64,000 nt of DNA, taken from Bacteroidales bacterium (GTDB lineage: Bacteria; Bacteroidota; Bacteroidia; Bacteroidales; UBA932). The notes below the pieces were generated by a model. That model worked only from the letters and a program-made list of their open reading frames with translations, made no database searches and had not been told where the DNA came from. Below, piece by piece: positions 38,101-46,531 of the stretch (position 1 is its first letter; every line of letters starts with the position of its first letter). The DNA is taken from contig JAGBAO010000002.1 of NCBI GenBank assembly GCA_017938925.1, forward strand, positions 62,001 through 126,000, in the 5' to 3' direction. A program made the position numbers and the translations under genes.

Positions 38101-39025
38101 GAAATATATTGAATTGCATGGTGGCACTATTTCCATTGAAAACGACAATGGTACGAAAGTCAGAATAACCATTCCTCTTACTGGAGACAATTCCTATATA
38201 TTGAAAGACATCAATCAAAACAACGAATCTGTAGAAGCAACGACTTCTGCAAAGATTCTGATTATTGATGACAACAGGGAAATCGTAGCTTTCCTGACCA
38301 GCACACTGTCCAAGTATTATGAATGCAGAAAGGCATACAACGGCAAAGACGGCCTTGATCATCTCAACGAATATACCCCAGATCTGATAATTGTTGATCA
38401 GATGATGCCGGAAATGGACGGTTTCCATTTTGCTAAAAGCGTACGAAAAAACCACAATACTGCGACAACGCCTATAATAATGCTTACAGCAAAAGACGAC
38501 ATGGGTACGGAACTCGAAAGTATAAAGATCGGTATTGACATCTTTATGCCTAAACCTTTTGACATAAAGAAACTTCAACTAAGAATCGCCCAGTTGTTGA
38601 AAAAGAGAGAAGCGATAGAATCCTCGGTTCGGATTGATACCGTAGCACAGCCGGACTTTAAGGAATGCAAGGGAAAACAGTCTCCTGACGAAATATTTAT
38701 GGAAAAGGCCACGAAAATCATCGAAGACAATATGGCCAGGGAAGATTTCAATGTTTCACTTCTTGCAGAGATGCTTTCTGTAGACACAAAGCAACTATAC
38801 AGAAAGTTAAAGCAGCTTACTGGAGTGACTCCTGTCAATTACATCAGGAAACTGCGCTTGAGAAAGGCTGCTGTTCTTTTGGAAGAGGACAAGTTTACCA
38901 TATCCGAGGTTATGTATCTTGTCGGATATTCCAACTCATCATACTTTTCAAAAAATTTCGCCGAAGAATTTGGAGTATCTCCAAGGGAGTTTGTAACAAG
39001 AAGCAGAAAGGAAGAAAATGGATAG
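35150..39025 (+). CDS. Hybrid two-component system regulator (HTCS) of the galactan locus
   Basis: A 1291-residue one-protein signalling system. A signal peptide covers about 1-21. A periplasmic sensor of two seven-bladed beta-propellers spans about 25-660, with many reg_prop-like strands (GMIYFGTQRGLYSYNG, IWLATNRGVSL, DIWIASDGGVGKYD). A Y_Y_Y-type domain (about 660-745) and a membrane helix (AFVIYAILLAGTIAAGI) follow. Then come HisKA with NISHELKTPLSL, an HATPase domain (NVLSNAIKYA, DNGQGIDKDE, GSGIGLYLVKKY), a receiver domain (ILIIDDNREIV, DLIIVDQMMPEMDG; the phospho-Asp is in VDQMM) and a C-terminal AraC-type HTH (ISEVMYLVGYSNSSYFSKNF). All catalytic parts look intact. It lies just upstream of susC and should activate it on binding galacto-oligosaccharide. 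Confidence 0.96.
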   Translation: MKTRRLLSLLFVLISTHIAGADLTYHPLNRNQLYQTFKNISLPIDANLVNTVFQDSNGMIYFGTQRGLYSYNGYDLHEYQDAMYPNGNSIFAIMQFDEQFLCIGTDHGIRWFNLTTKEIEDSYCNISFTSAVRSLAMYDGYLWVGTRDLGLMRISPYEGTTTSMNPDNVSETTIYSLEAAENMLFIASYEHFSYYDKLDDARHIVKLGCSERIMVNSLLWDKDRGCLWVGTEGYLYNFNIDSRRISRQPLLAGNSCKSLSLDADNHLLIGTDAGLFVYDPIKESCIQVVHDSRNNSSLCNNIIWDIYKDKNQNIWLATNRGVSLAQTNTGRQFVHISEIVHSSEGNLFTRMLLDSFGDYWLGGENGLIHIAAKGKAYNATWFRQDSEESHLKHNRIRHIYEDSSHDIWIASDGGVGKYDRVTEKFNFFNIQVDSTGKNANWAYSILEDKIGRVWIASYMGGLFVCNKETMAILYHFDENTGIGSNVYLMEEGDEERIWASTSNGLVAIDINTFEVYQSGFHVDNMIYFDGNIWYSVLGKLYRYDTLTESNENIPFSKTCRQIFNYIREDDKIWFTSSEGLACIDPSMAVITTVSPTDNYYLCGLYNSANGEIVLGGEDCILRINMNKNEIQHNSATPVFVTYIVSNGELMQPDKDYTLSGNRIEFHEDTDFTIQLSTLSYDSEESYYYKFDNETQWQSLGKGQNHLALVNLSGGTYSLQLSNRNPESDPDAIISEYSIHIPYPWYMNWKAFVIYAILLAGTIAAGIRIIHLRNKKKFELREKERSLELSNMKMDFFVNISHELKTPLSLIIAPVSKMLTETTNARQRETLTNIHNNALRLNTLIHKVLDFKQMETESENTLIRSHVELVNLIRSCVDTFSAITVEKNISVNLQLPEDAIWANIDVLKIESAVINVLSNAIKYANQTNGKISIELKHEDDNAVITISDNGQGIDKDELSLIFIRYFQGKNSRQKEGSGIGLYLVKKYIELHGGTISIENDNGTKVRITIPLTGDNSYILKDINQNNESVEATTSAKILIIDDNREIVAFLTSTLSKYYECRKAYNGKDGLDHLNEYTPDLIIVDQMMPEMDGFHFAKSVRKNHNTATTPIIMLTAKDDMGTELESIKIGIDIFMPKPFDIKKLQLRIAQLLKKREAIESSVRIDTVAQPDFKECKGKQSPDEIFMEKATKIIEDNMAREDFNVSLLAEMLSVDTKQLYRKLKQLTGVTPVNYIRKLRLRKAAVLLEEDKFTISEVMYLVGYSNSSYFSKNFAEEFGVSPREFVTRSRKEENG

Positions 39026-39035
39026 ATTTAAGACA

Positions 39036-39062
39036 TGTCCGTTTGCCGTTGTTTTTTGTCCG
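39036..39062 (+). promoter_or_regulatory. Direct repeat upstream of susC, candidate HTCS binding site
   Basis: TGTCCG occurs at 39036-39041 and 39057-39062, each followed by a T-rich TTTG-containing stretch, spaced 21 bp (two helical turns) and lying just upstream of the -33 box. AraC-type regulators commonly bind such direct repeats; binding here is inferred. Confidence 0.5.
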
Positions 39063-39068
39063 ATTTGG

Positions 39069-39101
39069 TTTGTTTATAGTGTCTAGCAATCACTAAAATT
39101 G
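39069..39101 (+). promoter_or_regulatory. Promoter of the galactan susC operon
   Basis: TTTG (39069-39072), a 21-nt spacer and TAAAATTG (39094-39101), one mismatch from TAnnTTTG. A weak -7 box is expected for an activator-dependent promoter. The leader to ATG 39140 would be about 30 nt. Confidence 0.6.
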
Positions 39102-39139
39102 CAAAATAACACTAATATTAACCAATAAAACCAGACGAC

Positions 39140-42088
39140 ATGAAACAATTGTTTCTTAAATCGGCTGTTTTGCTGATGGCTATGGCCATCTGCATATTCA
39201 GCGCTCATGATGTCATGGCCCAATCAAAGACAGTCAGCGGAACCGTCATAGATGAGACGGGAGCGCCAATGATAGGGCTGACCGTAATTGTCACAGGAAC
39301 GACAAATGGTGCAACGACAGATCTTGACGGAAAGTATCAGATCTCTGTTCCTGATGGCGGTTCTTTGACGTTCTCTTATCTTGGATATGAGACGCAAGTT
39401 GTCGCAATTGATGGAAGATCCCGTATCGACATCCAGCTCAACCCTGACACAGAATTGCTTTCTGATGCAGTAGTCATCGGTTATGGTACAACTGCAAAGA
39501 AAGACCTCACAGGTTCCGTTTCCGCAGTGGGAAGCAAAGACTTCAATAATGGTCTGTTGTCTTCGCCTGAGCAACTTATCAACGGTAAGGTGGCCGGTGT
39601 ACAGATTATGTCAAGCAGCGGATCACCAACAGCCGGCAGCACAATCCGAATCCGTGGAGGTGCATCCCTCAATGCATCAAACGACCCTCTGATAGTCCTT
39701 GACGGTATTCCATTGGAAATAGGAGGCATCAGCGGTAACGACGGCAACTTCTTGTCAATGATAAATCCGTCAGACATTGAATCCATGACAGTCCTGAAGG
39801 ATGCTTCATCTACTGCAATTTACGGATCGCGCGCATCTAACGGAGTCATAATCATCACTACAAAGAAAGGTACTGGCAATAAGATTACCGTAAATGTAAA
39901 CTCAACTCAATCCGTTCAGTGGAAGACAAAGCTCGCTGATATGCTTTCCACTGATGAGTTCATCGGTGTTGTGAGCGGACTTGACGAAAGCTACACCTCA
40001 CTTCTTGGTGACACCCGCACTGATTGGAACAATCAGATTTACACTCCTGCTTTCGGAACAGACAACCTTGTCAGCGTTTCAGGACGCATTGTGAAGAATC
40101 TGCCGTTCCGAGCATCAGTAGGATATTATAATCAGGATGGTATCCTCAAGACAGATAATGCTGAAAGAGCAACAGCAAACATATCACTCAACCCGTCTTT
40201 CTTCGACGATTATCTCAAACTTGGCATAAATGTAAAGGGTGCGTATAACCATAACCAGTTTGCCCCAACCGGCGCAATCTGGAACGCAGCGACATTCAAC
40301 CCTACGCTTCCAGTATATTCAGGCACAGAAGAGTTTGGAGGATTCACTGAAATCACAAGCAATGGTGCGCCGAACCCAGACGCAGTAAAGAACCCTCTCG
40401 GTCTTCTGATGCAGACTGATGCACAGAGCGAGGTATATAGAGTTGTAGGCAACGCGGAACTCGACTACAGAATGCATTTCCTTCCTGACTTGAAACTTCA
40501 CCTTGCATATGGTTATGACTATGCTACAGGTAAAGGTTATACATTCATTCCAGAAACTGCCGCATCTAACTATGATCAGAAGGGATATTACTCACCTTAT
40601 GGTCCGGCAGAAAAACACAACAATCTCTTTACCGCATACCTTAACTACAATACTGACATCAAGAAATTCAGAATTGATGTTACCGCTGGTTACGACTGGC
40701 AGTATTGGAAAGCCACATCACCAGCAGGTGATATCTACAATGCTGCAAAAGAAAGTCTTAATGGAGCATACAAGGCAACAGACCAAAGACATGCTTTGAT
40801 GTCATACTACGGCCGTATCAATCTTTCGTACGATTCACGATACATGATTACTGCCACAGTTCGTCGAGACGGAACCTCACGTTTCTCACCTGACACCCGT
40901 TGGGGAACCTTCCCTTCTGTTGCATTGGCATGGAACATTGCCGAGGAATCATTCTTAAGAGACACCGATGCTGTCACGAATCTCAAATTGAGAGCCAGCT
41001 ACGGAGTGACCGGTCAGCAGGATGGAATCGGCAACTACAATTATCTCCCTGTTTACTGGGCAGGAACAGAAAACAGCCAGTATATAGGTGCTGACGGAAC
41101 AATGATCAATACTTATCTGCCTTCAGCATATGTTTCTGACCTTAAGTGGGAAACAACAAAATCATGGAATGCCGGATTTGATTTCGGATTTGTGGGAGAC
41201 AGAATCACTGGTAGTGTAGATTATTATACCCGTAAGACAGAAGATCTTCTTGCAACAGTCCCTGCAGCAGCCGGAACAAACTTCACAAAGACCATAACCA
41301 CGAATGTAGGAAACATGCAGAGTTATGGTATCGAGGCATCATTGAACGTAATCCCGGTACAGACAAAAGACTGGACATGGGAGGTAGGTGCAAATGCTAC
41401 ATGGCAGAATGTAGAAATCACTAACCTCACCCTTGTGAACAATGGAGAAGTAACAGAAACGCTTGTCGGCCCTACTATCGACGGCAAGAACATACAGGTA
41501 ATGACAGAAGGACAGGAACCGTATAGCTTCTTCGTATACAAGCAATTGTATGACACAACCGGCAAGCCTATCGAAGGAGCTTATGCTGACCTTAATGATG
41601 ACGGAAGCATCAATATCGATGATAGATATTGCTATCACTCCCCTGCTGCTGATGTTCTTCTTGGATTCAACACAAGCATCAGGTGGAAGCAGTTATCAGT
41701 TTCCGCAGCATTCCGTGCAAGCCTTGGTAACTACGTCTATAATGCGATGGCTGTAAATACCGGAGCGTTAGAGACCATGAAATACAGCGCACTTCAGCTC
41801 AGCAATCTGCATTCAAGCTATATGGAAACAGGATTCAAGGCACGTCAGTTCTATTCTGACCATTATGTTGAGAATGCGTCATTCCTCAAGATGGATAATC
41901 TTACTGTCAGCTATGACTTCGGAAGAGTATTCAGAAATACAATGGGACTCAGAGCATCTGTTCTTGTTCAGAATGTATTCACATGGACCAAGTATTCCGG
42001 TGTAGATCCTGAAGTGCCTAACGGATTTGATAGTTCATTCTATCCACGTCCTCGCATTGTTTCACTTAGTCTCGGACTTGACTTCTAA
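39140..42088 (+). CDS. SusC-family transporter of the beta-galactan locus
   Basis: A 982-residue TonB-dependent outer-membrane importer. Signal peptide about 1-28 (ending VMAQ), carboxypeptidase-regulatory-like domain about 30-105 (VSGTVIDETGAPMIGLTV), VVIGYGTTAKKDLTGSV at about 111-127, plug to about 240 (RIRGGASLNASNDPLIVLDG, VLKDASSTAIYGSRASNGVI), then the barrel ending in LGLDF. Gene order HTCS-SusC-SusD-SusE-GH53-GH2 matches the known Bacteroides beta-1,4-galactan locus, so galacto-oligosaccharide is the likely cargo. It starts 114 nt after the HTCS stop with its own promoter. Confidence 0.96.
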   Translation: MKQLFLKSAVLLMAMAICIFSAHDVMAQSKTVSGTVIDETGAPMIGLTVIVTGTTNGATTDLDGKYQISVPDGGSLTFSYLGYETQVVAIDGRSRIDIQLNPDTELLSDAVVIGYGTTAKKDLTGSVSAVGSKDFNNGLLSSPEQLINGKVAGVQIMSSSGSPTAGSTIRIRGGASLNASNDPLIVLDGIPLEIGGISGNDGNFLSMINPSDIESMTVLKDASSTAIYGSRASNGVIIITTKKGTGNKITVNVNSTQSVQWKTKLADMLSTDEFIGVVSGLDESYTSLLGDTRTDWNNQIYTPAFGTDNLVSVSGRIVKNLPFRASVGYYNQDGILKTDNAERATANISLNPSFFDDYLKLGINVKGAYNHNQFAPTGAIWNAATFNPTLPVYSGTEEFGGFTEITSNGAPNPDAVKNPLGLLMQTDAQSEVYRVVGNAELDYRMHFLPDLKLHLAYGYDYATGKGYTFIPETAASNYDQKGYYSPYGPAEKHNNLFTAYLNYNTDIKKFRIDVTAGYDWQYWKATSPAGDIYNAAKESLNGAYKATDQRHALMSYYGRINLSYDSRYMITATVRRDGTSRFSPDTRWGTFPSVALAWNIAEESFLRDTDAVTNLKLRASYGVTGQQDGIGNYNYLPVYWAGTENSQYIGADGTMINTYLPSAYVSDLKWETTKSWNAGFDFGFVGDRITGSVDYYTRKTEDLLATVPAAAGTNFTKTITTNVGNMQSYGIEASLNVIPVQTKDWTWEVGANATWQNVEITNLTLVNNGEVTETLVGPTIDGKNIQVMTEGQEPYSFFVYKQLYDTTGKPIEGAYADLNDDGSINIDDRYCYHSPAADVLLGFNTSIRWKQLSVSAAFRASLGNYVYNAMAVNTGALETMKYSALQLSNLHSSYMETGFKARQFYSDHYVENASFLKMDNLTVSYDFGRVFRNTMGLRASVLVQNVFTWTKYSGVDPEVPNGFDSSFYPRPRIVSLSLGLDF

Positions 42089-42097
42089 ATCAGCAAC

Positions 42098-43720
42098 ATG
42101 ATGAAAAAGATATTTACAATATTCTGCATGATGGCACTTCTGGCAAGTTGCGAACTTGACCAGTATCCGCATACTGAAACGACATCTAAAGATGTGTATG
42201 TAAGTGCCGAGAACTACGAATCGGTACTATCTGGAATATATACATCTATGATCGTTAACCTGTCGAGCATTTCAGGTGATGACAGGTTCCAGAATTATAC
42301 AAGAGCGCTTCTGATGTTTCAGGAAGCGACAACCGACAACATGGATAATGTATGGGCCGCAGGCGAAAGCACCACAGACCTGAACAATTTGTCCTGGAAC
42401 GCCGGCGATCCTTGGATTTCAGCAATGTATTATCATATCTATAATATAGTAGCACTTTCCAATGAGTTTATCCGCAATGCTTCAGATGAGAAGATAAGTG
42501 GCTTTTCCGATGCCGACAAGAAAAGAATCATCGGCTGGAGGAACGAGGCACGCTGCCTGAGAGCCTTGGCATATTACCATGCTCTTGATCTCTTCCCTGC
42601 TATTCCTTTCGTAGATGAAAGTGATCCGGTTGGCTCATACATTCCTGAAACTTACACTCGTGAGCAACTTTTCGGATTCCTCGAAAGCGAACTGAGCGAA
42701 CTTTCTTCAGAAGGCGTCCTGCCGGTTTCAGCCTATGGTCATGTAACATCGGGAACTGCATCTGCCATTCTTGCAAAAATGTATCTCAATGCAGAGGTAT
42801 ATGTAGGAAATGCCTACTATAATGAGTGCATCAAGGCTTGCAAGGATGTCATCAGCAAGGGCTACATCCTTGAACATACTTATTCAAACCTGTTCAACGC
42901 AGATAATCACAAGCGGTCGAATGAAATCATTTTCGCACTTGCATGCAATGCGACCAATACTGTAGCATGGGGTGCAGGTACATATATGGTATGCGCGACA
43001 CGCTTCGACCTTGATGCCGGCATGACTGAGGATTTTGGTGTTGCAACCTATTGGAACTGCCTCAGGGCACGTCCTCAGCTTGTAGACAAGTTTGCTGATG
43101 GCGATAGTAGAGGTCATTTCGGTAGCCGAAACAGAGCAGCCTACACAGACAGTCCTGAAGAAGGATGGTACAAGGTTGAAGGCGACTCCAAGTATGTCTA
43201 CCAGGACCGTCCTAAAGAAATCATCAGCCATGATGAAACGACATCAGGTTGGCTTATAAATAAGTGGAGCAATCTCACTGACTCAGGAGAAACTGCTTCC
43301 GATACAAGAGTCAATGGCGCAGAAACCGACTTCCCTATTTTCAGACTTGCCGATGTGTATCTCATGTATGCAGAAGCTGTACTTAGAGGAGGCACAGAAG
43401 GTTCACGCAGTGAAGCACTTGGTTATGTGAATGAGATTCGTGAAAGAGCATATGGAAACACTGACGGAAATATTGCGGATGCGGACCTTACTCTTGACTT
43501 TATTCTTGATGAAAGGGCAAGAGAGTTATATACCGAGGCTACACGTCGTACAGACCTTATTCGATTCGGCAAATATACTTCCGGATACACTTGGAACTGG
43601 AAAGGCGGTGTAAAGGAAGGAAAGGATGTGGACAGCAAATACACTATTATCCCTATTCCGGAGGCCGAACTTTCTGCTAACCCACAGCTTAAGGCCATTA
43701 ACACTCAGTATGGATTCTAA
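42098..43720 (+). CDS. SusD-family lipoprotein of the beta-galactan locus
   Basis: A 540-residue lipoprotein (LASC, Cys18) that would cap the adjacent SusC and bind galactan. It has the SusD/RagB layout: an N-terminal helical part with WRNEARCLRALAYYHALDLF (about 147-166) and a C-terminal part with IFRLADVYLMYAEAVLRGG and FILDERARELYTEATRRTDL. It ends in the usual IPIPEAELSANP motif. It lies 9 nt after susC. Confidence 0.95.
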   Translation: MMKKIFTIFCMMALLASCELDQYPHTETTSKDVYVSAENYESVLSGIYTSMIVNLSSISGDDRFQNYTRALLMFQEATTDNMDNVWAAGESTTDLNNLSWNAGDPWISAMYYHIYNIVALSNEFIRNASDEKISGFSDADKKRIIGWRNEARCLRALAYYHALDLFPAIPFVDESDPVGSYIPETYTREQLFGFLESELSELSSEGVLPVSAYGHVTSGTASAILAKMYLNAEVYVGNAYYNECIKACKDVISKGYILEHTYSNLFNADNHKRSNEIIFALACNATNTVAWGAGTYMVCATRFDLDAGMTEDFGVATYWNCLRARPQLVDKFADGDSRGHFGSRNRAAYTDSPEEGWYKVEGDSKYVYQDRPKEIISHDETTSGWLINKWSNLTDSGETASDTRVNGAETDFPIFRLADVYLMYAEAVLRGGTEGSRSEALGYVNEIRERAYGNTDGNIADADLTLDFILDERARELYTEATRRTDLIRFGKYTSGYTWNWKGGVKEGKDVDSKYTIIPIPEAELSANPQLKAINTQYGF

Positions 43721-43732
43721 ACACTAGCACAG

Positions 43733-45445
43733 ATGAAAAGATTTATATATTCGATACTTGCAGTCCTTGTCTTTGCTGTATCATGCGAAAAGGATGGCGA
43801 TAAATTGATTGTAACAGAACCAGGAGCACCGACAGAATTCAGCGCCAGTTCAAGCGAAATCGTACTTTCAAGCGATGGCGTTGATGCATTGGCTTTATCG
43901 TTGTTCTGGAATGAAGGTGCATTACCGGAAGTGAGCGACCCTACAGTTGCACTTCCTGACGACCTCACTAATCTCAGTATGCAGTTTTCGGCTGAAGAAG
44001 ACTTTGCTTCCTATACAGAAATGTATCTTGAAGCAGATCAGACTTCGCTTCAGTTTACAGGAAGTGAACTCAGTCAGCTTCTGATAAAACTCGGAATGAC
44101 TGAAGTTCAGCAGTATATTGTTTATGTACGCCTTGCTGTGGAAATGGGCGAAAAATACATTTACAGCGATGTTCTCGTTCTGAAGATTACACCTTATGCA
44201 GTGGAGACAGGCTGGATGCAGATCGTCAGCAAAACTGACGTAACTGATGTTCTTGCAACCCTTTATTGCAAGGATGCGACACCTACATTGTTTGAGGGTT
44301 TTGCTGTACCTTCGGGTGGTTGGTATAACTGTTTCTTTATTGCAGCTGACGGCACACAGTGGGGATGTAATGCAGATTGGACAGCTTTCTCACTCGTTGC
44401 AAACTCAGAGAATAACTGCTGGTTCGCTGAACCTTCAGGTTGCCAGTATGTATATGCAGACACTGCCAATGAATTGTGGTGGCATGTCAATGTCCCTACC
44501 GTAAATGTGAACATTGATGGAGCCCCTGTCGAACTTAAGTACTCTAAATCTGCAGGTGGATACAGCGGCACCATCACAACTTCGGCTGCCAACACAGCAA
44601 TTACCGTAACAGGCACCGGAGCAAGATTCGATATTACCACAGGAACAGATGCCGGCATCGCTGGCATTCCATATCCGTTCTGCCTTGTCCCATCTGGTGC
44701 CGGCTCATTTGAATTCATCAATGCCGAGAGCACTACGGAATCATTCGTCATCGAAAATGCAGGAACCTACACCCTCACATTCAATGTATATGATTACACA
44801 TGGGGGTTGAAGGAGGGAGCAGAGGAACCGCCGGTTGTGACTTATCCTGAAAATGTCGCCATGTACTATTACCTGAAAGATGGATCAGACCAGTTGGGAC
44901 TTGCATGTCAGATGGCAGAGACTGCCGACGAGGGTATTTTTGAAGGATTCGTATGGACTGACCCCAATTGGGGAACAAACTATACAAACTTCAGATTCCA
45001 TGCTGATGATGTTGTCTACAGCAGTAATTCAGAGGGCCAGTATGTCCTCGGAGAAGGCGGATGGAACAGTTGGAGCAGCAATTCTAATCTCAATTATGTA
45101 GTAGCAGACTTTACCACAATGACATGGTCTGAAACACAGGTTACCAAGATAGCCGTGGCAGGTGATTTCAACTCACGGAGCCTTGACACCGACCAGTTTA
45201 CATTCAATATGGAAACCGGCAAGTGGGAGGTGGAATGTGACATTACATATATTGAATGGGGAATACAATTCGTGCTTGATGATGCAAACGGTGCATGGAG
45301 ATGGAAGTATATGGACGGAGATATGGACGGCACCTTAAGTATGGAAGGCGGCAACATCATGCCTGCACAGACTGGCAAGTACAAGATAGTGCTTGACCTT
45401 ACAAGTTTCTCTGCACCGACTTACACAATGACATTGATTGATTAA
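43733..45445 (+). CDS. SusE/SusF-like surface glycan-binding lipoprotein
   Basis: A 570-residue lipoprotein (AVSC, Cys18). Residues about 25-150 form the N-terminal Ig-like SusE domain (PGAPTEFSASSSEIVLSS, LALSLFWNEG). Three to four beta-sandwich units follow. Each is rich in tryptophan and has the SusE/F-like ending (NCWFAEPSGCQYVYAD, TWGLKEGAEEPPVV, NYVVADFTTMTWSE, GKYKIVLDLTSF). It has no catalytic motif. By position between SusD and GH53 it corresponds to the surface glycan-binding protein of galactan loci. Its stop is 1 nt before the GH53 start codon. Confidence 0.88.
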   Translation: MKRFIYSILAVLVFAVSCEKDGDKLIVTEPGAPTEFSASSSEIVLSSDGVDALALSLFWNEGALPEVSDPTVALPDDLTNLSMQFSAEEDFASYTEMYLEADQTSLQFTGSELSQLLIKLGMTEVQQYIVYVRLAVEMGEKYIYSDVLVLKITPYAVETGWMQIVSKTDVTDVLATLYCKDATPTLFEGFAVPSGGWYNCFFIAADGTQWGCNADWTAFSLVANSENNCWFAEPSGCQYVYADTANELWWHVNVPTVNVNIDGAPVELKYSKSAGGYSGTITTSAANTAITVTGTGARFDITTGTDAGIAGIPYPFCLVPSGAGSFEFINAESTTESFVIENAGTYTLTFNVYDYTWGLKEGAEEPPVVTYPENVAMYYYLKDGSDQLGLACQMAETADEGIFEGFVWTDPNWGTNYTNFRFHADDVVYSSNSEGQYVLGEGGWNSWSSNSNLNYVVADFTTMTWSETQVTKIAVAGDFNSRSLDTDQFTFNMETGKWEVECDITYIEWGIQFVLDDANGAWRWKYMDGDMDGTLSMEGGNIMPAQTGKYKIVLDLTSFSAPTYTMTLID

Positions 45446-45446
45446 T

Positions 45447-46529
45447 ATGAACTTCATGAATAAATTTTTAGGAGTATGCATCGCGGCAATTTCACTTGCC
45501 GCATGCTGCTCATGCGATAGGGTTGGCCTACCTCATGTAGAGGCTGACGGACAGAAAGATATTATAATTGACAGGACTGCTTTTGCAAAGGGTGCCGACA
45601 TCAGCTGGATAACCCAGATGGAAAGTCAGGGCATGAAATTCTATAACAAGGACGGAGCTGAAAGAGAATGCACTGCACTTATGAAGGAAATCGGAATGAA
45701 TGCAGTCAGATATCGCGTATGGGTGAATCCAGTCGATGGTTGGAACTCTGCTACCGATGTACTGGTCAAGGCAATCAGGGCTCAGAAGCTTGGTTTAAGA
45801 ATCATGATTGATTTCCATTACAGCGACACATGGGCAGATCCGGGCAATCAGACTCCACCTGCTGCATGGGCCTCATATGACATTGATGGTCTTGTAAAGG
45901 CGGTTTCTGACCACACTAAAGAAGTCCTTTCTTTGCTTAAGCAGTATGGTGTTGACGTAGAATGGGTGCAGGTCGGAAACGAAACCCGAACCGGCATGAT
46001 GTGGCCCCTTGGAAGTTACAAGGAGAACGGCGGAAAGAATTACACTGACCTGACTAATGCCGGATATGATGCTGTAAAGGCAGTATATCCTGAAGCTAAG
46101 GTTATCGTACACCTTGACGGAGGCCATGACATCAGTCTCTACAACAGGATTTTCCCTGTACTGAAGCAGAATGGTGGAAAATACGATATGATCGGAATGT
46201 CACTCTATCCATGTTGGTGGAATAATGAAACCTCATCATTCGGAACAGATTGGAAACCTAATACCGATGCATGCCTGGCAAACATCAAGAAGGTTTACGA
46301 AACTTATGGCAAGGAAGTCATGATATGCGAGACAGGTATGCCGGTGACAAATCCTGATATTGCAAAAGAGATGCTTTCATATCTTTTAGAAAAGACTCAG
46401 GAACTTGAATGCTGCAAAGGTGTATTCTATTGGGAGCCACAGGCTCCGAACGGATATAATGACGGTTATGGATTGGGAGCATTCCAGAATGGCAAACCGA
46501 CAGCTGCACTTGACCCTTTTAACGAATAA
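45447..46529 (+). CDS. GH53 endo-beta-1,4-galactanase (lipoprotein)
   Basis: A 360-residue lipoprotein; the start is ATG 45447, 1 nt after the preceding stop (a TTG at 45438 is not needed). Lipobox SLAAC (Cys20). TIM barrel with GH53 marks: FAKGADISWITQMESQG (about 47-63), NAVRYRVWVNP, LRIMIDFHYSDTWADPG, WVQVGNETRTGM (acid/base Glu) and VMICETGMP (nucleophile Glu). It cleaves beta-1,4-galactan internally, probably at the cell surface given the lipid anchor, and feeds oligosaccharides to SusC/D. It is followed 2 nt later by the exo-acting GH2. Confidence 0.95.
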   Translation: MNFMNKFLGVCIAAISLAACCSCDRVGLPHVEADGQKDIIIDRTAFAKGADISWITQMESQGMKFYNKDGAERECTALMKEIGMNAVRYRVWVNPVDGWNSATDVLVKAIRAQKLGLRIMIDFHYSDTWADPGNQTPPAAWASYDIDGLVKAVSDHTKEVLSLLKQYGVDVEWVQVGNETRTGMMWPLGSYKENGGKNYTDLTNAGYDAVKAVYPEAKVIVHLDGGHDISLYNRIFPVLKQNGGKYDMIGMSLYPCWWNNETSSFGTDWKPNTDACLANIKKVYETYGKEVMICETGMPVTNPDIAKEMLSYLLEKTQELECCKGVFYWEPQAPNGYNDGYGLGAFQNGKPTAALDPFNE

Positions 46530-46531
46530 AC

